Positions 7,382-16,940 of a DNA stretch of 64,000 nucleotides are shown in pieces. The notes below the pieces were generated by a model. It did no database searches and was not told where the DNA came from. It saw nothing but the letters and a program-made list of their open reading frames with translations. The translations under genes and the position numbers were made by a program. The stretch comes from Streptomyces sp. YIM 130001. Lineage in GTDB: Bacteria > Actinomycetota > Actinomycetes > Streptomycetales > Streptomycetaceae. The first letter of the stretch is position 1, and each line of letters opens with the position of its first letter. The stretch spans positions 62,001-126,000 of the forward strand of contig NZ_KZ984549.1 of NCBI RefSeq assembly GCF_003574445.1, read 5' to 3'.

Positions 7382-8727
7382 CCACGCCCCAGACCGACCC
7401 CGAGGCGCTGCGCCGACGCGCGCTCGATTCCCTGACCTCGGCACGCGACCGTACCCGGCTGCTCACCGAATGCGTGGACGACGGCGAACTCACCGCACAG
7501 CACTCGCCGTTGATGTCACCCCTGGTGTGGGATCTCGCGCACATCGGCAATCAGGAGGAGCAGTGGCTGCTGCGCGCGGTCGCCGGACAGGACGCGCTGC
7601 GCCCCGAGATCGACTCGGTCTACGACGCGTTCGAGCACCCGCGCGCCGAACGCCCGAGCCTGCCCCTGCTCGCACCCGCCGAGGCACATCGCTACGCCGG
7701 TGAGGTGCGGGGCCGGGTGATCGACGTACTGGAGGGTTCCTCCTTGCGGGGTTCCCCGCTGGTGGACTCCGCGTTCGCCTTCGGCATGGTCGCTCAACAC
7801 GAACAGCAGCACGACGAAACGATGCTGATCACCCATCAGCTGAGGCGTGGCCCGGCCGCACTCGCCGAGGAGACGGCCACTCCCCCGCACGCGTCCCTCT
7901 CGGCGCCCGAAGTCCTGGTTCCCGGCGGCCCGTTCACCATGGGAACTTCGACGGAGCCGTGGGCTCTCGACAACGAGCGTCCCGCGCACCGCCGCGAGGT
8001 TCCCGCCTTCTGGATGGACACGGCGCCGGTGACGTGTGCGGCGTACCAGGAGTTCATGGCGGACGGCGGCTACGAGGATCCTCGCTGGTGGGATCCGCAG
8101 GGCTTCGACCTGGTGACGCGGCAGGGCGTCCGGGCCCCGCTGTTCTGGCGCCGGGAGGGCGGTGTGTGGCTGCGGCGGCGCTTCGGTGCCACCGAGCCCG
8201 TACCGCCGGATGAGCCGGTGCTGCACGTCAGTTGGTACGAGGCGGACGCGTACGCCCGCTGGGCGGGACGGCGGCTGCCGACCGAGGAGGAGTGGGAGAA
8301 GGCTGCGCGGCACGATCCCGCCACCGGGCGGTCGAGCCGCTACCCCTGGGGGGACGAGGAACCGGGCGTGGAGCATGCGAACCTCGGGCAGCGGCGGCTG
8401 CGCCCTGCCCCGGCAGGCAGCTATCCGGCGGGCCGCTCGCCCTCGGGCGTGGGCCAGTTGATGGGCGATGTGTGGGAGTGGACGTCGAGCGGCTTCCTGC
8501 CGTACCCCGGCTTCGTCACCTTCCCTTATCGGGAGTACTCCGAGGTGTTCTTCGGTGGCGACTACAGGGTGCTGCGCGGCGGGTCGTTCGCGGTCGGCGA
8601 GGTCGCCTGCCGCGGCACCTTCCGCAACTGGGACCATCCGGTGCGCCGGCAGATCTTCTCGGGCTTGCGTACCGCACGGGACGCACGGCCGGGCGAGGAC
8701 GGTACGCACGTCGGCCGGGACCGCTGA
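7378..8727 (+). CDS. egtB: Ergothioneine sulfoxide synthase
   Basis: A 449-residue non-haem iron enzyme that joins gamma-glutamylcysteine to hercynine with O2. The N-terminal DinB-like domain carries the iron histidines in DLAHIGNQEEQWLL (first His) and HEQQHDETML (the HxxxH pair). From about residue 175 a formylglycine-generating-enzyme-type domain follows, with VLVPGGPFTMGTS, VSWYEADAYARWAGRRLPTE, YPWG, GDVWEWTSS and VLRGGSF. The ATG overlaps the egtA stop by four bases, so it is translationally coupled, and its own TGA shares one base with the egtC start. The next enzyme, EgtC, acts on its product. Confidence 0.95.
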   Translation: MTTPQTDPEALRRRALDSLTSARDRTRLLTECVDDGELTAQHSPLMSPLVWDLAHIGNQEEQWLLRAVAGQDALRPEIDSVYDAFEHPRAERPSLPLLAPAEAHRYAGEVRGRVIDVLEGSSLRGSPLVDSAFAFGMVAQHEQQHDETMLITHQLRRGPAALAEETATPPHASLSAPEVLVPGGPFTMGTSTEPWALDNERPAHRREVPAFWMDTAPVTCAAYQEFMADGGYEDPRWWDPQGFDLVTRQGVRAPLFWRREGGVWLRRRFGATEPVPPDEPVLHVSWYEADAYARWAGRRLPTEEEWEKAARHDPATGRSSRYPWGDEEPGVEHANLGQRRLRPAPAGSYPAGRSPSGVGQLMGDVWEWTSSGFLPYPGFVTFPYREYSEVFFGGDYRVLRGGSFAVGEVACRGTFRNWDHPVRRQIFSGLRTARDARPGEDGTHVGRDR

Positions 8728-9545
8728 TGTGCCGTCATCTCGCCTACGTGGGCGAGCCGTTGCCGCTCGCCGAGGTTCTCGTCTCGCCGGACCACAGTCT
8801 GCTGCGGCAGTCGTGGGAGCCCCGGAGGCAGCGCTACGGCACGGTGAACGCGGACGGCTTCGGGGTCGGCTGGTACGTGGACGGTGACCCGGTGCCGGCC
8901 CGCTACCGGCAGGCCGGTCCGGTCTGGGCCGATCCGAACTACGCCGACCTGACCCGGGTGGTGCGCAGTGGCGCGGTGCTCGCCGCGGTCCGGGACGCGA
9001 CCGAGGCGGGCGCGGACGGCGCGGCGGCGGCCGCTCCGTTCGCCGCGGGGGGCCGGCTGTTCAGCCACAACGGTGCGGTCTCCGGCTGGCCGGGGTCGCT
9101 CGCTGCGGCTGCCGGAGCCCTGCCGGCCGCCGATCTGCTGTCCCTGGAGGCTCGCTGCGACTCGGCGCTGGTGTGGGCGCTCGTCCTGCACCGGATCCGC
9201 TGCGGGGCGGGCGACGGATCGGCGCTCGCCGGCGCGGTGACCGAGGTCGCCGCGGCGGCCCCGGGCTCCCGTCTCAACCTCCTGATGACCGACGGCCGCA
9301 CGATCACCGCGACCGCCTGGGGCGACACGCTGTCCTACCTGGCCAGCCCGGGCCGGCGCACCGTCGTGGCCTCCGAGCCGTACGACGACGACCCGGCCTG
9401 GCGCCAGGTCCCCGACCGGACCCTGCTGACCGCGACCCGCACCGAAGTCCTGCTGACCCCGATCGACGAGGTTCCGGTGCCGCTCGGCGGCCTGCAGCCC
9501 CCGCTCGATCTCCCGCCGTATCCGTCCGAGGAGCCGATCGCGTGA
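8727..9545 (+). CDS. egtC: Gamma-glutamyl hercynylcysteine sulfoxide amidohydrolase
   Basis: A 272-residue class II glutamine-amidotransferase-like hydrolase that removes the gamma-glutamyl group from the EgtB product. It starts MCRHLAYVG, so after loss of Met the Cys becomes the N-terminal nucleophile, as in Ntn hydrolases. GTVNADGFGVGWYVDGD and RLFSHNGAVSGW are the expected glutamine-site and oxyanion segments. It starts inside the egtB stop (TGATG) and ends inside the egtD start (GTGA). Confidence 0.94.
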   Translation: MCRHLAYVGEPLPLAEVLVSPDHSLLRQSWEPRRQRYGTVNADGFGVGWYVDGDPVPARYRQAGPVWADPNYADLTRVVRSGAVLAAVRDATEAGADGAAAAAPFAAGGRLFSHNGAVSGWPGSLAAAAGALPAADLLSLEARCDSALVWALVLHRIRCGAGDGSALAGAVTEVAAAAPGSRLNLLMTDGRTITATAWGDTLSYLASPGRRTVVASEPYDDDPAWRQVPDRTLLTATRTEVLLTPIDEVPVPLGGLQPPLDLPPYPSEEPIA

Positions 9546-10501
9546 GCCCGTTCCAGCTGACCCGCATCCTGCCCGAGGACGCCACCGGGGCCGCCCTGCG
9601 CGCCGATGTGCGCACCGGCTTGACCGGAACTCCCAAGACCCTGCCGCCCAAGTGGTTCTACGACGCCCACGGCAGCGCGCTCTTCGAGAAGATCACCGAA
9701 CTGCACGAGTACTACCCGACCCGAGCCGAGCGGGAGATCCTGCACGCCCGCGCCGACCGGATCGCCGCGGCGAGCGGCGCCCGCACTCTGGTGGAGCTCG
9801 GATCCGGCTCGTCGGAAAAGACCGGCCGCCTCCTCGACGCCCTTCCCGGCCTGGACAGTTACGTACCGGTCGACGTCAGCGCGAGCGCCCTCGAGGACGC
9901 GGGCCGTGCCCTGGCCGTGGAACGACCGGGACTCACCGTGCACGCGCTGATCGCCGACTTCACCCGGGGCCTCACCCTCCCGCCCACTCCGGGCCCACGC
10001 CTGGTGGCTTTCCTCGGCGGCACGGTCGGCAACCTGCTGCCCACCGAACGGGCCTCGTTCCTGCGCTCCGTCCGCCATCTGCTCGAACCCGGGGACATGC
10101 TGCTGCTCGGCACGGACCTGGTGAAGGCCGAGAGTGAGCTGGTGGCCGCCTACGACGACGCGGCGGGCGTGACCGCCGAGTTCAACAAGAACGTGCTCGC
10201 GGTGATCAACCGCGAACTCCGCGCCGACTTCGACCCACAGGGCTTCACGCACATCGCCCGCTGGAACCCGGACCGGGAGTGGATCGAGATGCGGCTGCGG
10301 GCACAGCGGGCGCACACGGTGCACATCCAGGAGCTCGGCCTCGACGTGGAGTTCGCGGCCGGAGAAGAGGTGCGCACCGAGGTGTCGGCCAAATTCCGGG
10401 AGGAACGGGTCCGGGTGGAACTGTCCGCGGCCGGATTCCGGCCGGCGCACTGGTGGACCGATGAGCGCGGGCGGTTCGCGCTGTCGCTCTCGGGCGTATG
10501 A
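9542..10501 (+). CDS. egtD: Histidine N-alpha-trimethyltransferase
   Basis: A 319-residue SAM-dependent methyltransferase that methylates histidine three times to hercynine, the committed step to ergothioneine. LPPKWFYDAHGSALFEKITELHEYYPTR matches the EgtD N-terminus, LVELGSGSSEKT is the SAM-binding loop and FLGGTVGNLLP is the following motif. The GTG at 9542 overlaps the egtC stop and is the last start of the operon. No egtE (the PLP beta-lyase that releases ergothioneine) follows, so that step must be supplied elsewhere. Confidence 0.95.
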   Translation: MSPFQLTRILPEDATGAALRADVRTGLTGTPKTLPPKWFYDAHGSALFEKITELHEYYPTRAEREILHARADRIAAASGARTLVELGSGSSEKTGRLLDALPGLDSYVPVDVSASALEDAGRALAVERPGLTVHALIADFTRGLTLPPTPGPRLVAFLGGTVGNLLPTERASFLRSVRHLLEPGDMLLLGTDLVKAESELVAAYDDAAGVTAEFNKNVLAVINRELRADFDPQGFTHIARWNPDREWIEMRLRAQRAHTVHIQELGLDVEFAAGEEVRTEVSAKFREERVRVELSAAGFRPAHWWTDERGRFALSLSGV

Positions 10502-10524
10502 ACAGGGCGTCCGGCCAAGACCGT

Positions 10525-11790
10525 TCAGCCGCGGGTGTGGTCGAGCTCCTCGGTGATGCGGGCTGATGCCTTGCGGGCCTCGCGGGCGGGGTCGCCGCCG
10601 GTGAGGACCGCCGTCATGTACCGCTTGATCGGGTTGTCGGCCTCCACGGCGGCCCAGCGGGGAGAGTTGGGGGTCGCGCGGCCCTCGGCCGCACCGGCGG
10701 CCATGGCGGCGACTCCCTCCTCGGCGCCGACCACGCCGGACAGGGTGGTCTTGTTGGGCACGTAGTTCATGGTCCGTGCGAGGTCGGTCTGCCACTTCTT
10801 GCCGGCCAGTTCGGCGACGACGTTCACCGCGGCGTCGCGCTGGTCGGTGCGCTCGGGGACGACCAGGTCGGAGCCGCCGGTGAAGACGGCTCCGGGTTTG
10901 TCCGCCTTCTTGCCCGGCACCGCGAAGTAGCCGATCTTCCCTTCGAGTTCGGGGTTGGCTTCCTCGATCGCCTTGGTGGTGCCCGGTACGGCGATGATCT
11001 GGGCGACATCCCCCTCGGCGAACACCTCCGCCTGGGGCGGGGTCTCCTCGTCGGCGTCCTTCGGTCCGTCGCCGAGTGCCTGCAGCCGCTCGTAGAAGTC
11101 CATGCCGCGCAGCGCTTCCGGGCTGTGGAGTGATCCCTTCCAGCGGACGTCGCGTTCCTCGGCCAGGTCGCCGCCCTCCTCCCAGATGAACCCGGCGAGC
11201 GTGTACCAGTCCTGGCCCGCCAGGTAGATGCCCTGGTTCTTCCCGGTGTTGAGGCGTTTCGTGAGGGCCGCCCACTCGGCACGGTCGGCAGGCGGTTCCT
11301 TGATTCCGGCGGCGGCGAAGCGGTCCTTGTTGTAGATCACGACCCGGTTCGCCGCGTACCAGGGGATCCCGTACTGGGCGCCGTCGTGCGTACCTGGTTC
11401 GGCGAGACCGGGCAGCCAGTCCTTCATGCCCCATTCGCGCATCGACTCGAGCGTGAGGTCGAGCAGCCCTCCGTGATCGACGTACTGCGCGACCTGGGTG
11501 TTGCCGACCTCGATCACGTCCGGCGCGGAGGCCTCGTCGGTGTCGAGGGCGCGGGTGATCTTCTCGCCGATGCCCGACCAGTCCTGGAACTTCACCTCCA
11601 GCTCGACACCGGAGTGCCGCTTCTCGAAGTCGGTCGTGAAGCGGTCCACGAACGCCTGGGTGGCGCTGCCCTTCATCAGCCAGACGGTGACGGTCCGGGT
11701 GTCCCCGTCGCCACCCGGCAACAGCCCGCAACCGCTCAGGGCCACGAGCGATGCCAGGGCGAGGGGGACGGCGAACGGTCTCTTCTTCAC
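10525..11790 (-). CDS. Sugar ABC transporter binding lipoprotein (orphan)
   Basis: A 421-residue family-1 extracellular solute-binding protein. A lipoprotein signal ends at the lipobox LSGC (Cys21). TVTVWLMKGSATQAFVDRFTTDFEKRHSGV is the typical start of sugar-binding proteins of the maltose / N-acetylglucosamine type, and YGIPWYAANRVVIYNKDRF and the GGSDLVV segment fit the ligand cleft. No permease or ATPase gene is adjacent, so it must dock to a distant transporter, as many streptomycete sugar transporters do by sharing the MsiK ATPase. A DasR-like sequence 88 bases upstream hints at an aminosugar ligand; that is inference. Confidence 0.85.
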   Translation of the reverse strand: MKKRPFAVPLALASLVALSGCGLLPGGDGDTRTVTVWLMKGSATQAFVDRFTTDFEKRHSGVELEVKFQDWSGIGEKITRALDTDEASAPDVIEVGNTQVAQYVDHGGLLDLTLESMREWGMKDWLPGLAEPGTHDGAQYGIPWYAANRVVIYNKDRFAAAGIKEPPADRAEWAALTKRLNTGKNQGIYLAGQDWYTLAGFIWEEGGDLAEERDVRWKGSLHSPEALRGMDFYERLQALGDGPKDADEETPPQAEVFAEGDVAQIIAVPGTTKAIEEANPELEGKIGYFAVPGKKADKPGAVFTGGSDLVVPERTDQRDAAVNVVAELAGKKWQTDLARTMNYVPNKTTLSGVVGAEEGVAAMAAGAAEGRATPNSPRWAAVEADNPIKRYMTAVLTGGDPAREARKASARITEELDHTRG

Positions 11791-11877
11791 GGGCGATCAC
11801 CTTCGGCATGCGGGGCAAGGGGCGGCAGCCCGGCATGGGGGGAAGCGAAAGGCGCTCGCCCGGGTATGTGGCTGGAT

Positions 11878-11893
11878 TTTGGTATGGACCAAT
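11878..11893. promoter_or_regulatory. DasR-type (dre-like) operator candidate
   Basis: The core TGGTATGGACCA (11880-11891) matches the DasR consensus TGGTCTAGACCA at 10 of 12 positions and keeps both TGGT/ACCA half-sites with the right 4-base spacing. It lies between the divergent binding-protein gene (start 11790) and the dodecin gene (start 11996). DasR is the GlcNAc-responsive GntR regulator of Streptomyces. Confidence 0.5.
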
Positions 11894-11995
11894 TCGATCG
11901 GTCAACCCTTCGAACCCCGGGACCTGCCCGATCGCCTCGCGGTCGGGCGCCAGTTGGGGCACGGTGGAGTCACCGAGCGAAAGGAGTACTACTCC

Positions 11996-12205
11996 ATGTC
12001 CGACCACACGTACCGGGTCACCGAGATCGTCGGAACCTCGCAGGACGGAATCGACCAGGCCATCCGTAACGGGATCAGCAGGGCGTCGCAGACCGTACGC
12101 GGCCTCGATTGGTTCGAGGTGACGCAAGTCCGCGGCCACATCGTCGACGGGGCGGTCGAGCACTACCAGGTCGGGCTGAAGCTTGGATTCCGGCTGGAGG
12201 AATAG
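11996..12205 (+). CDS. Dodecin family flavin-binding protein
   Basis: A 69-residue dodecin, a small protein whose twelve copies form a hollow sphere that stores flavins. MSDHTYRVTEIVGTSQDGI followed by AIRNGISRASQTVRGLDWFEV carries the dodecin core, with the conserved Trp39 that stacks on the isoalloxazine ring. VTQVRGHIVDGAV and the final strand LKLGFRLEE complete the fold. The ATG has AAGGAG at 11981-11986. It stands alone, divergent from the binding-protein gene. Confidence 0.92.
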   Translation: MSDHTYRVTEIVGTSQDGIDQAIRNGISRASQTVRGLDWFEVTQVRGHIVDGAVEHYQVGLKLGFRLEE

Positions 12206-12265
12206 CCCTGCAGGGGCCGACGAACGGCCGGGGCTCCCCATCGCAGGTTCGGGGTCGGGCCCCGG

Positions 12266-12757
12266 TCAGGTACGCCCCTCCCGCTCCTGCGCATCCGCGA
12301 GGTCCGCGGACCGCACCGCCCACCGTGCCCGCACGACCGTGAACCCGGCCGCTTCCGCCGCGTCGCAGACCTGCTCGTCGTCGTCCACCAGCATCCCGAC
12401 CTCGCGCACTCGGGACAGGCGTCGCAGGACGTCGAGCTTGGTCTGCCGTGCGGGCCGCCGGTCGCGGTCCCCGCGCATCCAGATCCGCCCGGCGGGGAGG
12501 CCCTGCCGCTCCAGCCAGGCGCTCGTGTCGGCCCGGCAGCGCTCCGGCCGGCCCGTCAGGTACTGGATCTCGCAGTCCGTCGCGTTCGCGTGCACGAGCC
12601 GGACGCCTTCGGCGAGGGGCGGGTCGTCCGGGGCCGCGGCGAAGAAGGCTTTCCAGTCGCGCGGTCTGCGCTCCAGGAAGTGCTGCCGGTGTGCGGTGCC
12701 GGCGAGCGTGTTGTCCAGGTCGAACAGAGCCAGGGGTGGCCGCGCCGCGTCGTCCAT
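12266..12757 (-). CDS. HAD-family phosphatase, polynucleotide-kinase 3'-phosphatase-like
   Basis: A 163-residue HAD hydrolase. The nucleophile motif is FDLDNTLAGTAHR (DxDxT), motif II is YLTGRPERCR, and the late VDDDEQVCDAA loop supplies acidic residues for Mg2+. The TLAGTAHR spacing and the short cap are like the 3'-phosphatase domain of phage T4 PseT and related polynucleotide kinase phosphatases, so a nucleic-acid or small phosphate substrate is possible. No kinase domain is fused. It converges on the dodecin gene with 60 bases between. Confidence 0.75.
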   Translation of the reverse strand: MDDAARPPLALFDLDNTLAGTAHRQHFLERRPRDWKAFFAAAPDDPPLAEGVRLVHANATDCEIQYLTGRPERCRADTSAWLERQGLPAGRIWMRGDRDRRPARQTKLDVLRRLSRVREVGMLVDDDEQVCDAAEAAGFTVVRARWAVRSADLADAQEREGRT

Positions 12758-12870
12758 GGCTCCAGCGTAGGCCGTGGCGGACCGGGGGCTCCGCGCACCC
12801 GGCGACCCGCGGCCTTCCCTGCGCCCGGGAATCCTCTTGGCTCCCGCGCGTTGAAGGTGGTGTGAACTCC

Positions 12871-13899
12871 GTGATCAGCCGCACCCGCTTCTCCGTACTC
12901 GACCGTTCCCGCACTCGCGCCGGCCAGGAGACGGCCGCTGCCCTGCGGGACACCGTGCGCTTCGCCCAGCAGATCGAGGAGCTGGGCTACCACCGCTTCT
13001 GGGTCTCCGAGCACCACAGCGTTCCCGGAGTGGCGGGATCGGCTCCGACCGTGCTCGCAGCCGCGGTCGCGGGAGCCACCTCGACGATCCGGGTCGGCAC
13101 GGGCGGCGTGATGCTGCCCAATCACCGGCCGCTCGTGGTCGCCGAGCAGTTCGGCGTGCTCGCCTCGCTGTTCCCGGGGCGGATCGACATGGGCCTGGGC
13201 CGTTCCGTCGGCTTCACCGGCGGGATCCGCAGGGCCCTCGGCGTGGACCGCGAGGGCGCCGACGCATTCGCCGACCAGCTGCGCACCCTGCTCGGATTCC
13301 TCACCGGCACCCAGACCGACTTTCCGCAGGTGCACGCCCACCCGGCCGAGGGGCTCGGCATCCCTGCGTACGTCCTGGCCATGGGCGAGGGCGCGACGGT
13401 GGCGGCCGAGGCGGGGCTCCCCCTGGTGATCGGGGATCTGCGCAGCCGGACGCGCATGGTCGAGGCGGTCGGACGGTACCGGGACGCGTTCAAGCCCTCG
13501 CAGTGGGCCGCCGGACCCGAGGTGATCATCTCGGGCAATGTGGCGGTCGCCGGCACGGCGGCGCAGGCGCGGCGGCTCCTCGTACCGGAGGCGTGGTCGA
13601 TGGCGTACTCCCGTACGCACGGGGTCTTCCCTCCCCTCGAGCCGGCCGAGGCGACGGAGAGCCGGACCATGACCGACAAGGAGCGCGAATTCTTCGAGTC
13701 GGGGCTGCGGGGCCAGCTGCACGGCACACCGGACGAGGTGTACGCCCGGCTCGAGGACCTCATCACGGCCACCGACGCCGCCGAGGTCCTGGTCACCACC
13801 TCCTCGTACGACCGGGCGGCGCTGCTCGACTCGTACAGTCGGCTGGCCCGGCTTGCTGGTCTCGACGGCCCCCGCGTTGCGAGGGGCCAGGGTGCCTAG
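12871..13899 (+). CDS. Luciferase-like monooxygenase (LLM-class flavin oxidoreductase)
   Basis: A 342-residue TIM-barrel protein of the LLM class that uses FMN or F420, MsnO8-like subgroup. Typical stretches are QQIEELGYHRFWVSEHHSVPGVAGSAP near residue 35, GTGGVMLPNHRPLVVAEQFG, and IDMGLGRSVG. The GTG at 12871 is preferred because AAGGTGG at 12854-12860 lies ten bases before it; an in-frame GTG at 12862 would leave no spacing. The uvrA-like gene follows 38 bases later, so the two may be co-transcribed. The substrate is unknown. Confidence 0.85.
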   Translation: MISRTRFSVLDRSRTRAGQETAAALRDTVRFAQQIEELGYHRFWVSEHHSVPGVAGSAPTVLAAAVAGATSTIRVGTGGVMLPNHRPLVVAEQFGVLASLFPGRIDMGLGRSVGFTGGIRRALGVDREGADAFADQLRTLLGFLTGTQTDFPQVHAHPAEGLGIPAYVLAMGEGATVAAEAGLPLVIGDLRSRTRMVEAVGRYRDAFKPSQWAAGPEVIISGNVAVAGTAAQARRLLVPEAWSMAYSRTHGVFPPLEPAEATESRTMTDKEREFFESGLRGQLHGTPDEVYARLEDLITATDAAEVLVTTSSYDRAALLDSYSRLARLAGLDGPRVARGQGA

Positions 13900-13937
13900 A
13901 ATCGTGGAGTTTGCCCAACAGTCGCCCCGGAGAGCCG

Positions 13938-16277
13938 ATGGACAGCCCGCACGACCCCTATCTGCGCGTCCGCGGGGCGCGTGAGCACAACCTGCAGGCT
14001 GTGGACGTCGACATCCCGCGCGATGTGCTCGTGGCGTTCACCGGGGTCTCCGGTTCGGGCAAGTCGTCGCTCGCCTTCGGGACGATCTACGCGGAGGCGC
14101 AGCGCCGCTACTTCGAGTCCGTCGCTCCGTACGCCCGGCGGCTCATCCACCAGGTCGGGGCGCCGCAGGTGGGTGAGATCACGGGGCTGCCGCCCGCCGT
14201 ATCGCTCGAGCAGCGGCGTTCCACTCCCAGCTCGCGATCGTCCGTCGGCACCGTGACCACGCTGTCCAACTCGCTGCGCATGCTGTTCTCCCGCACGGGT
14301 GACTATCCACCGGGGGCCGAGCGCCTGGACTCCGACTCCTTCTCCCCCAACACCGCGGCGGGCGCGTGCCCGGGGTGTCACGGTCTCGGTCTGGTGCACC
14401 GCACGACCGAGCAGTCGCTCGTGCCGGATCCCGCACTCTCCATCAGGCAGGGCGCGATCGCCGCCTGGCCGGGCGCCTGGCAGGGCAAGAACCTGCGCGA
14501 CGTACTGGAGGCGCTCGGTTACGACGTGGACCGGCCGTGGCGCGAGCTCGACGCGGCCGACCGGGAGTGGATCCTGTTCACCGACGAGCAGCCGGTGGTG
14601 ACGGTGCATCCGGTGCGCGAGGCGGGCCGCATCCACCGCCCGTACCAGGGCAAGTACATGAGCGCGCGGCGCCATGTGATGAAGACGTTCGCCGATTCGC
14701 GCAGTCAGACGCTGCGGGCCCGCGCCGAGCGTTTCCTGGAGAGCGCGCCGTGCGGCGTCTGCGGCGGCAGCAGGCTGCGCCCCGAGGCGATGGCGGTGAC
14801 CGTAGCCGGGCGGACGATCGCCGAACTCGCCGCGCTGCCGCTGGCCGAACTCGCGGACCTACTGGCCTCCGCGGCCGGCGACGCCACCGCGGAGGTCCTG
14901 ACCGGCGATCTGGTCGCACGCATCGAGGTGGTGCGTGAACTCGGCCTCGGCTACCTGTCGTTGGACCGGACGACGCCCACCCTCTCGGCCGGAGAACTGC
15001 AACGGCTGCGCCTGGCGACCCAGTTGAGGTCCGGTCTCTTCGGAGTGGTGTACGTCCTGGACGAACCGTCCGCAGGCCTCCATCCGGCCGACACCGAGGC
15101 TCTGTTGACCGTGCTCGACCGGCTCCGGGCGGCGGGGAACTCGGTGTTCGTGGTGGAGCACCACCTGGACGTGATGCGGCGTGCGGACTGGCTCGTCGAC
15201 GTCGGGCCGCTCGCCGGCGAGCACGGCGGCCGGGTGCTGCACAGCGGGCCGGTGGCGGGACTGGCCGAGGTGCCCGAGTCGCGGACCCGCCGGTTCCTCT
15301 TCGACCGCGGGCCGGCGCCGGTCCGGACCGTACGAACGCCGGCCGGACACCTGAAGATCGGCCCGGTCACCCGGCACAACCTGCAGGACGTCTCCGTGGA
15401 CCTGCCCCTCGGGGTGCTGACGGCAGTGACCGGCGTGTCGGGTTCGGGCAAGTCCACCCTGATGAACTGTGTCGACGAGGAACTCCCGGGTGCAGGACGC
15501 CTGGTGAGGGTGGATCAGAAACCGATCGGCCGTACTCCGCGGTCCAATCTGGCCACCTACACGGGCCTCTTCGACGTGGTGCGGAAGGTGTTCGCCTCCA
15601 CCGCGGAGGCACGCGCCCGCGGCTACGGCGTGGGGCGGTTCTCCTTCAATGTGAAGGGCGGGCGCTGCGAGACCTGCCAGGGCGAGGGCGCGGTCACGGT
15701 CGAGCTGCTCTTCCTGCCCAGTACGTACACCCCCTGCCCGGACTGCAAGGGCGCGCGGTACAACCCGCAGACGCTGGAGGTCCACCACCGCGGCCACTCC
15801 ATCGCCGATGTGCTCGCACTGACCGTCGAGGCCGCGGCGGAGTTCTTCGCCGACACTCCCCCCGTACTGCGCAGCCTGCGCACGCTGCTCGACGTGGGGC
15901 TCGGCTATCTGCGGCTCGGACAGCCGGCGACCGAACTGTCCGGCGGTGAGGCGCAGCGCATCAAGCTCGCCGGCGAGCTTCAGCGGGTACGCCGCGGCCA
16001 CACCCTGTATGTCCTGGACGAGCCGACGACGGGACTTCACCCGGCCGATGTCGAGGTGCTGATGCGGCAGTTGAACGGCCTCGTCGACGCCGGGCACTCC
16101 GTGGTGGTGGTCGAGCACGACATGGATGTGGTGGCCGGGGCGGACTGGGTGGTGGACCTCGGTCCGGGCGGCGGGGACCAGGGCGGACACGTCGTCGCCA
16201 CCGGGACCCCGGCGGAGGTCGCCGCAGTGGCCGACAGCCGGACCGCGCACTACCTGGCGGCCCGGCTGCAGAGCTGA
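13938..16277 (+). CDS. UvrA-like ABC ATPase (UvrA paralogue)
   Basis: A 779-residue tandem ABC ATPase of the UvrA superfamily. Walker A motifs GVSGSGKSS (about residue 36) and GVSGSGKST (about 500), signature motifs [12 protein letters not shown] and [12 protein letters not shown], and Walker [11 protein letters not shown] and [10 protein letters not shown] are all intact. Zinc cysteines occur as [24 protein letters not shown] and CPDCKGAR. It is about 170 residues shorter than housekeeping UvrA (about 950), as in the UvrA2/DrrC group where the UvrB-interacting region is reduced. Such paralogues often protect DNA from intercalating or alkylating agents. It is not the sole UvrA one would expect in this genome. 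Confidence 0.88.
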   Translation: MDSPHDPYLRVRGAREHNLQAVDVDIPRDVLVAFTGVSGSGKSSLAFGTIYAEAQRRYFESVAPYARRLIHQVGAPQVGEITGLPPAVSLEQRRSTPSSRSSVGTVTTLSNSLRMLFSRTGDYPPGAERLDSDSFSPNTAAGACPGCHGLGLVHRTTEQSLVPDPALSIRQGAIAAWPGAWQGKNLRDVLEALGYDVDRPWRELDAADREWILFTDEQPVVTVHPVREAGRIHRPYQGKYMSARRHVMKTFADSRSQTLRARAERFLESAPCGVCGGSRLRPEAMAVTVAGRTIAELAALPLAELADLLASAAGDATAEVLTGDLVARIEVVRELGLGYLSLDRTTPTLSAGELQRLRLATQLRSGLFGVVYVLDEPSAGLHPADTEALLTVLDRLRAAGNSVFVVEHHLDVMRRADWLVDVGPLAGEHGGRVLHSGPVAGLAEVPESRTRRFLFDRGPAPVRTVRTPAGHLKIGPVTRHNLQDVSVDLPLGVLTAVTGVSGSGKSTLMNCVDEELPGAGRLVRVDQKPIGRTPRSNLATYTGLFDVVRKVFASTAEARARGYGVGRFSFNVKGGRCETCQGEGAVTVELLFLPSTYTPCPDCKGARYNPQTLEVHHRGHSIADVLALTVEAAAEFFADTPPVLRSLRTLLDVGLGYLRLGQPATELSGGEAQRIKLAGELQRVRRGHTLYVLDEPTTGLHPADVEVLMRQLNGLVDAGHSVVVVEHDMDVVAGADWVVDLGPGGGDQGGHVVATGTPAEVAAVADSRTAHYLAARLQS

Positions 16278-16296
16278 GTAGTGGGCGGGTCGGCGG

Positions 16297-16881
16297 TCAG
16301 GCGTCGGACTCGGTGTCCGCCGCCTCCGGCTTCGGCTCCACGAACTGCACATCCAGGTTGATCTTGATGACGTCGCCGAGCATTCCGGGCGCGAAATCGA
16401 GCCCGAACTCACTGCGCCGGATCTCGCCGTGCGCATCGAACCCGGCGTGCCTGCTGCCGTCCATGGGGATGTCGACGAGCCCGCCGAACTCGACGTCGAA
16501 GGTCACGGGGCGGGTCACGTCGCCGATGGTGATGTCGCCCTCGAGCGTCCAGTCCTCGTCGGCCTGGGCGATCCGGGTGGAGCGGAAGGTCATGGTGGGC
16601 CGCTTGGCCACGTCGAGCAGATCGGGGGCCCGCACATGGGCGTCCCGGTCGGCGTTGCCGGTGTCCACGGAGGCCAGGTCCACGGTGGCGGACACGGAGG
16701 AGGTCTCCAGGCTCTCCCCCACGACCAGCTCAGCCTCGAGGTCGTTGAACCGACCGCGGACCTTGGAGATGCCCAGGTGGCGGATGGTGAATCCGACCGC
16801 GGAGTGGAAGGGGTCGAAACCCCAGCGCCCGGCGGGCAGCGGAAGGGTGTCGCTCGAGTTGCGTGATTCGGTGGTGGTCAT
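16297..16881 (-). CDS. YceI family protein
   Basis: A 194-residue lipocalin-like YceI-domain protein, a family that binds isoprenoids or other amphiphiles in a beta-barrel. The fold is seen in AGRWGFDPFHSAVGFTIRHLGISKVRGRF, SASVDTGN-type strands (here ASVDTGNADRDAHVR), and a C-terminal RSEFGLDF. There is no signal peptide, unlike E. coli YceI, so it should act in the cytoplasm. It is divergent from the MmyB-type regulator 100 bases away, which often marks the regulator's target. Confidence 0.88.
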   Translation of the reverse strand: MTTTESRNSSDTLPLPAGRWGFDPFHSAVGFTIRHLGISKVRGRFNDLEAELVVGESLETSSVSATVDLASVDTGNADRDAHVRAPDLLDVAKRPTMTFRSTRIAQADEDWTLEGDITIGDVTRPVTFDVEFGGLVDIPMDGSRHAGFDAHGEIRRSEFGLDFAPGMLGDVIKINLDVQFVEPKPEAADTESDA

Positions 16882-16940
16882 GCCTCGACCGTGCCCCCTG
16901 CGCGCCGGCCGAGGAAGGCCCGCCCCAGACGGGTAGTGAC

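Noticed and set aside
9335..12241. A 968-codon minus-strand open frame spanning egtD and the binding-protein gene
   Set aside because: It crosses three recognised genes on both strands in the wrong frame. The binding protein and egtD explain this DNA fully.
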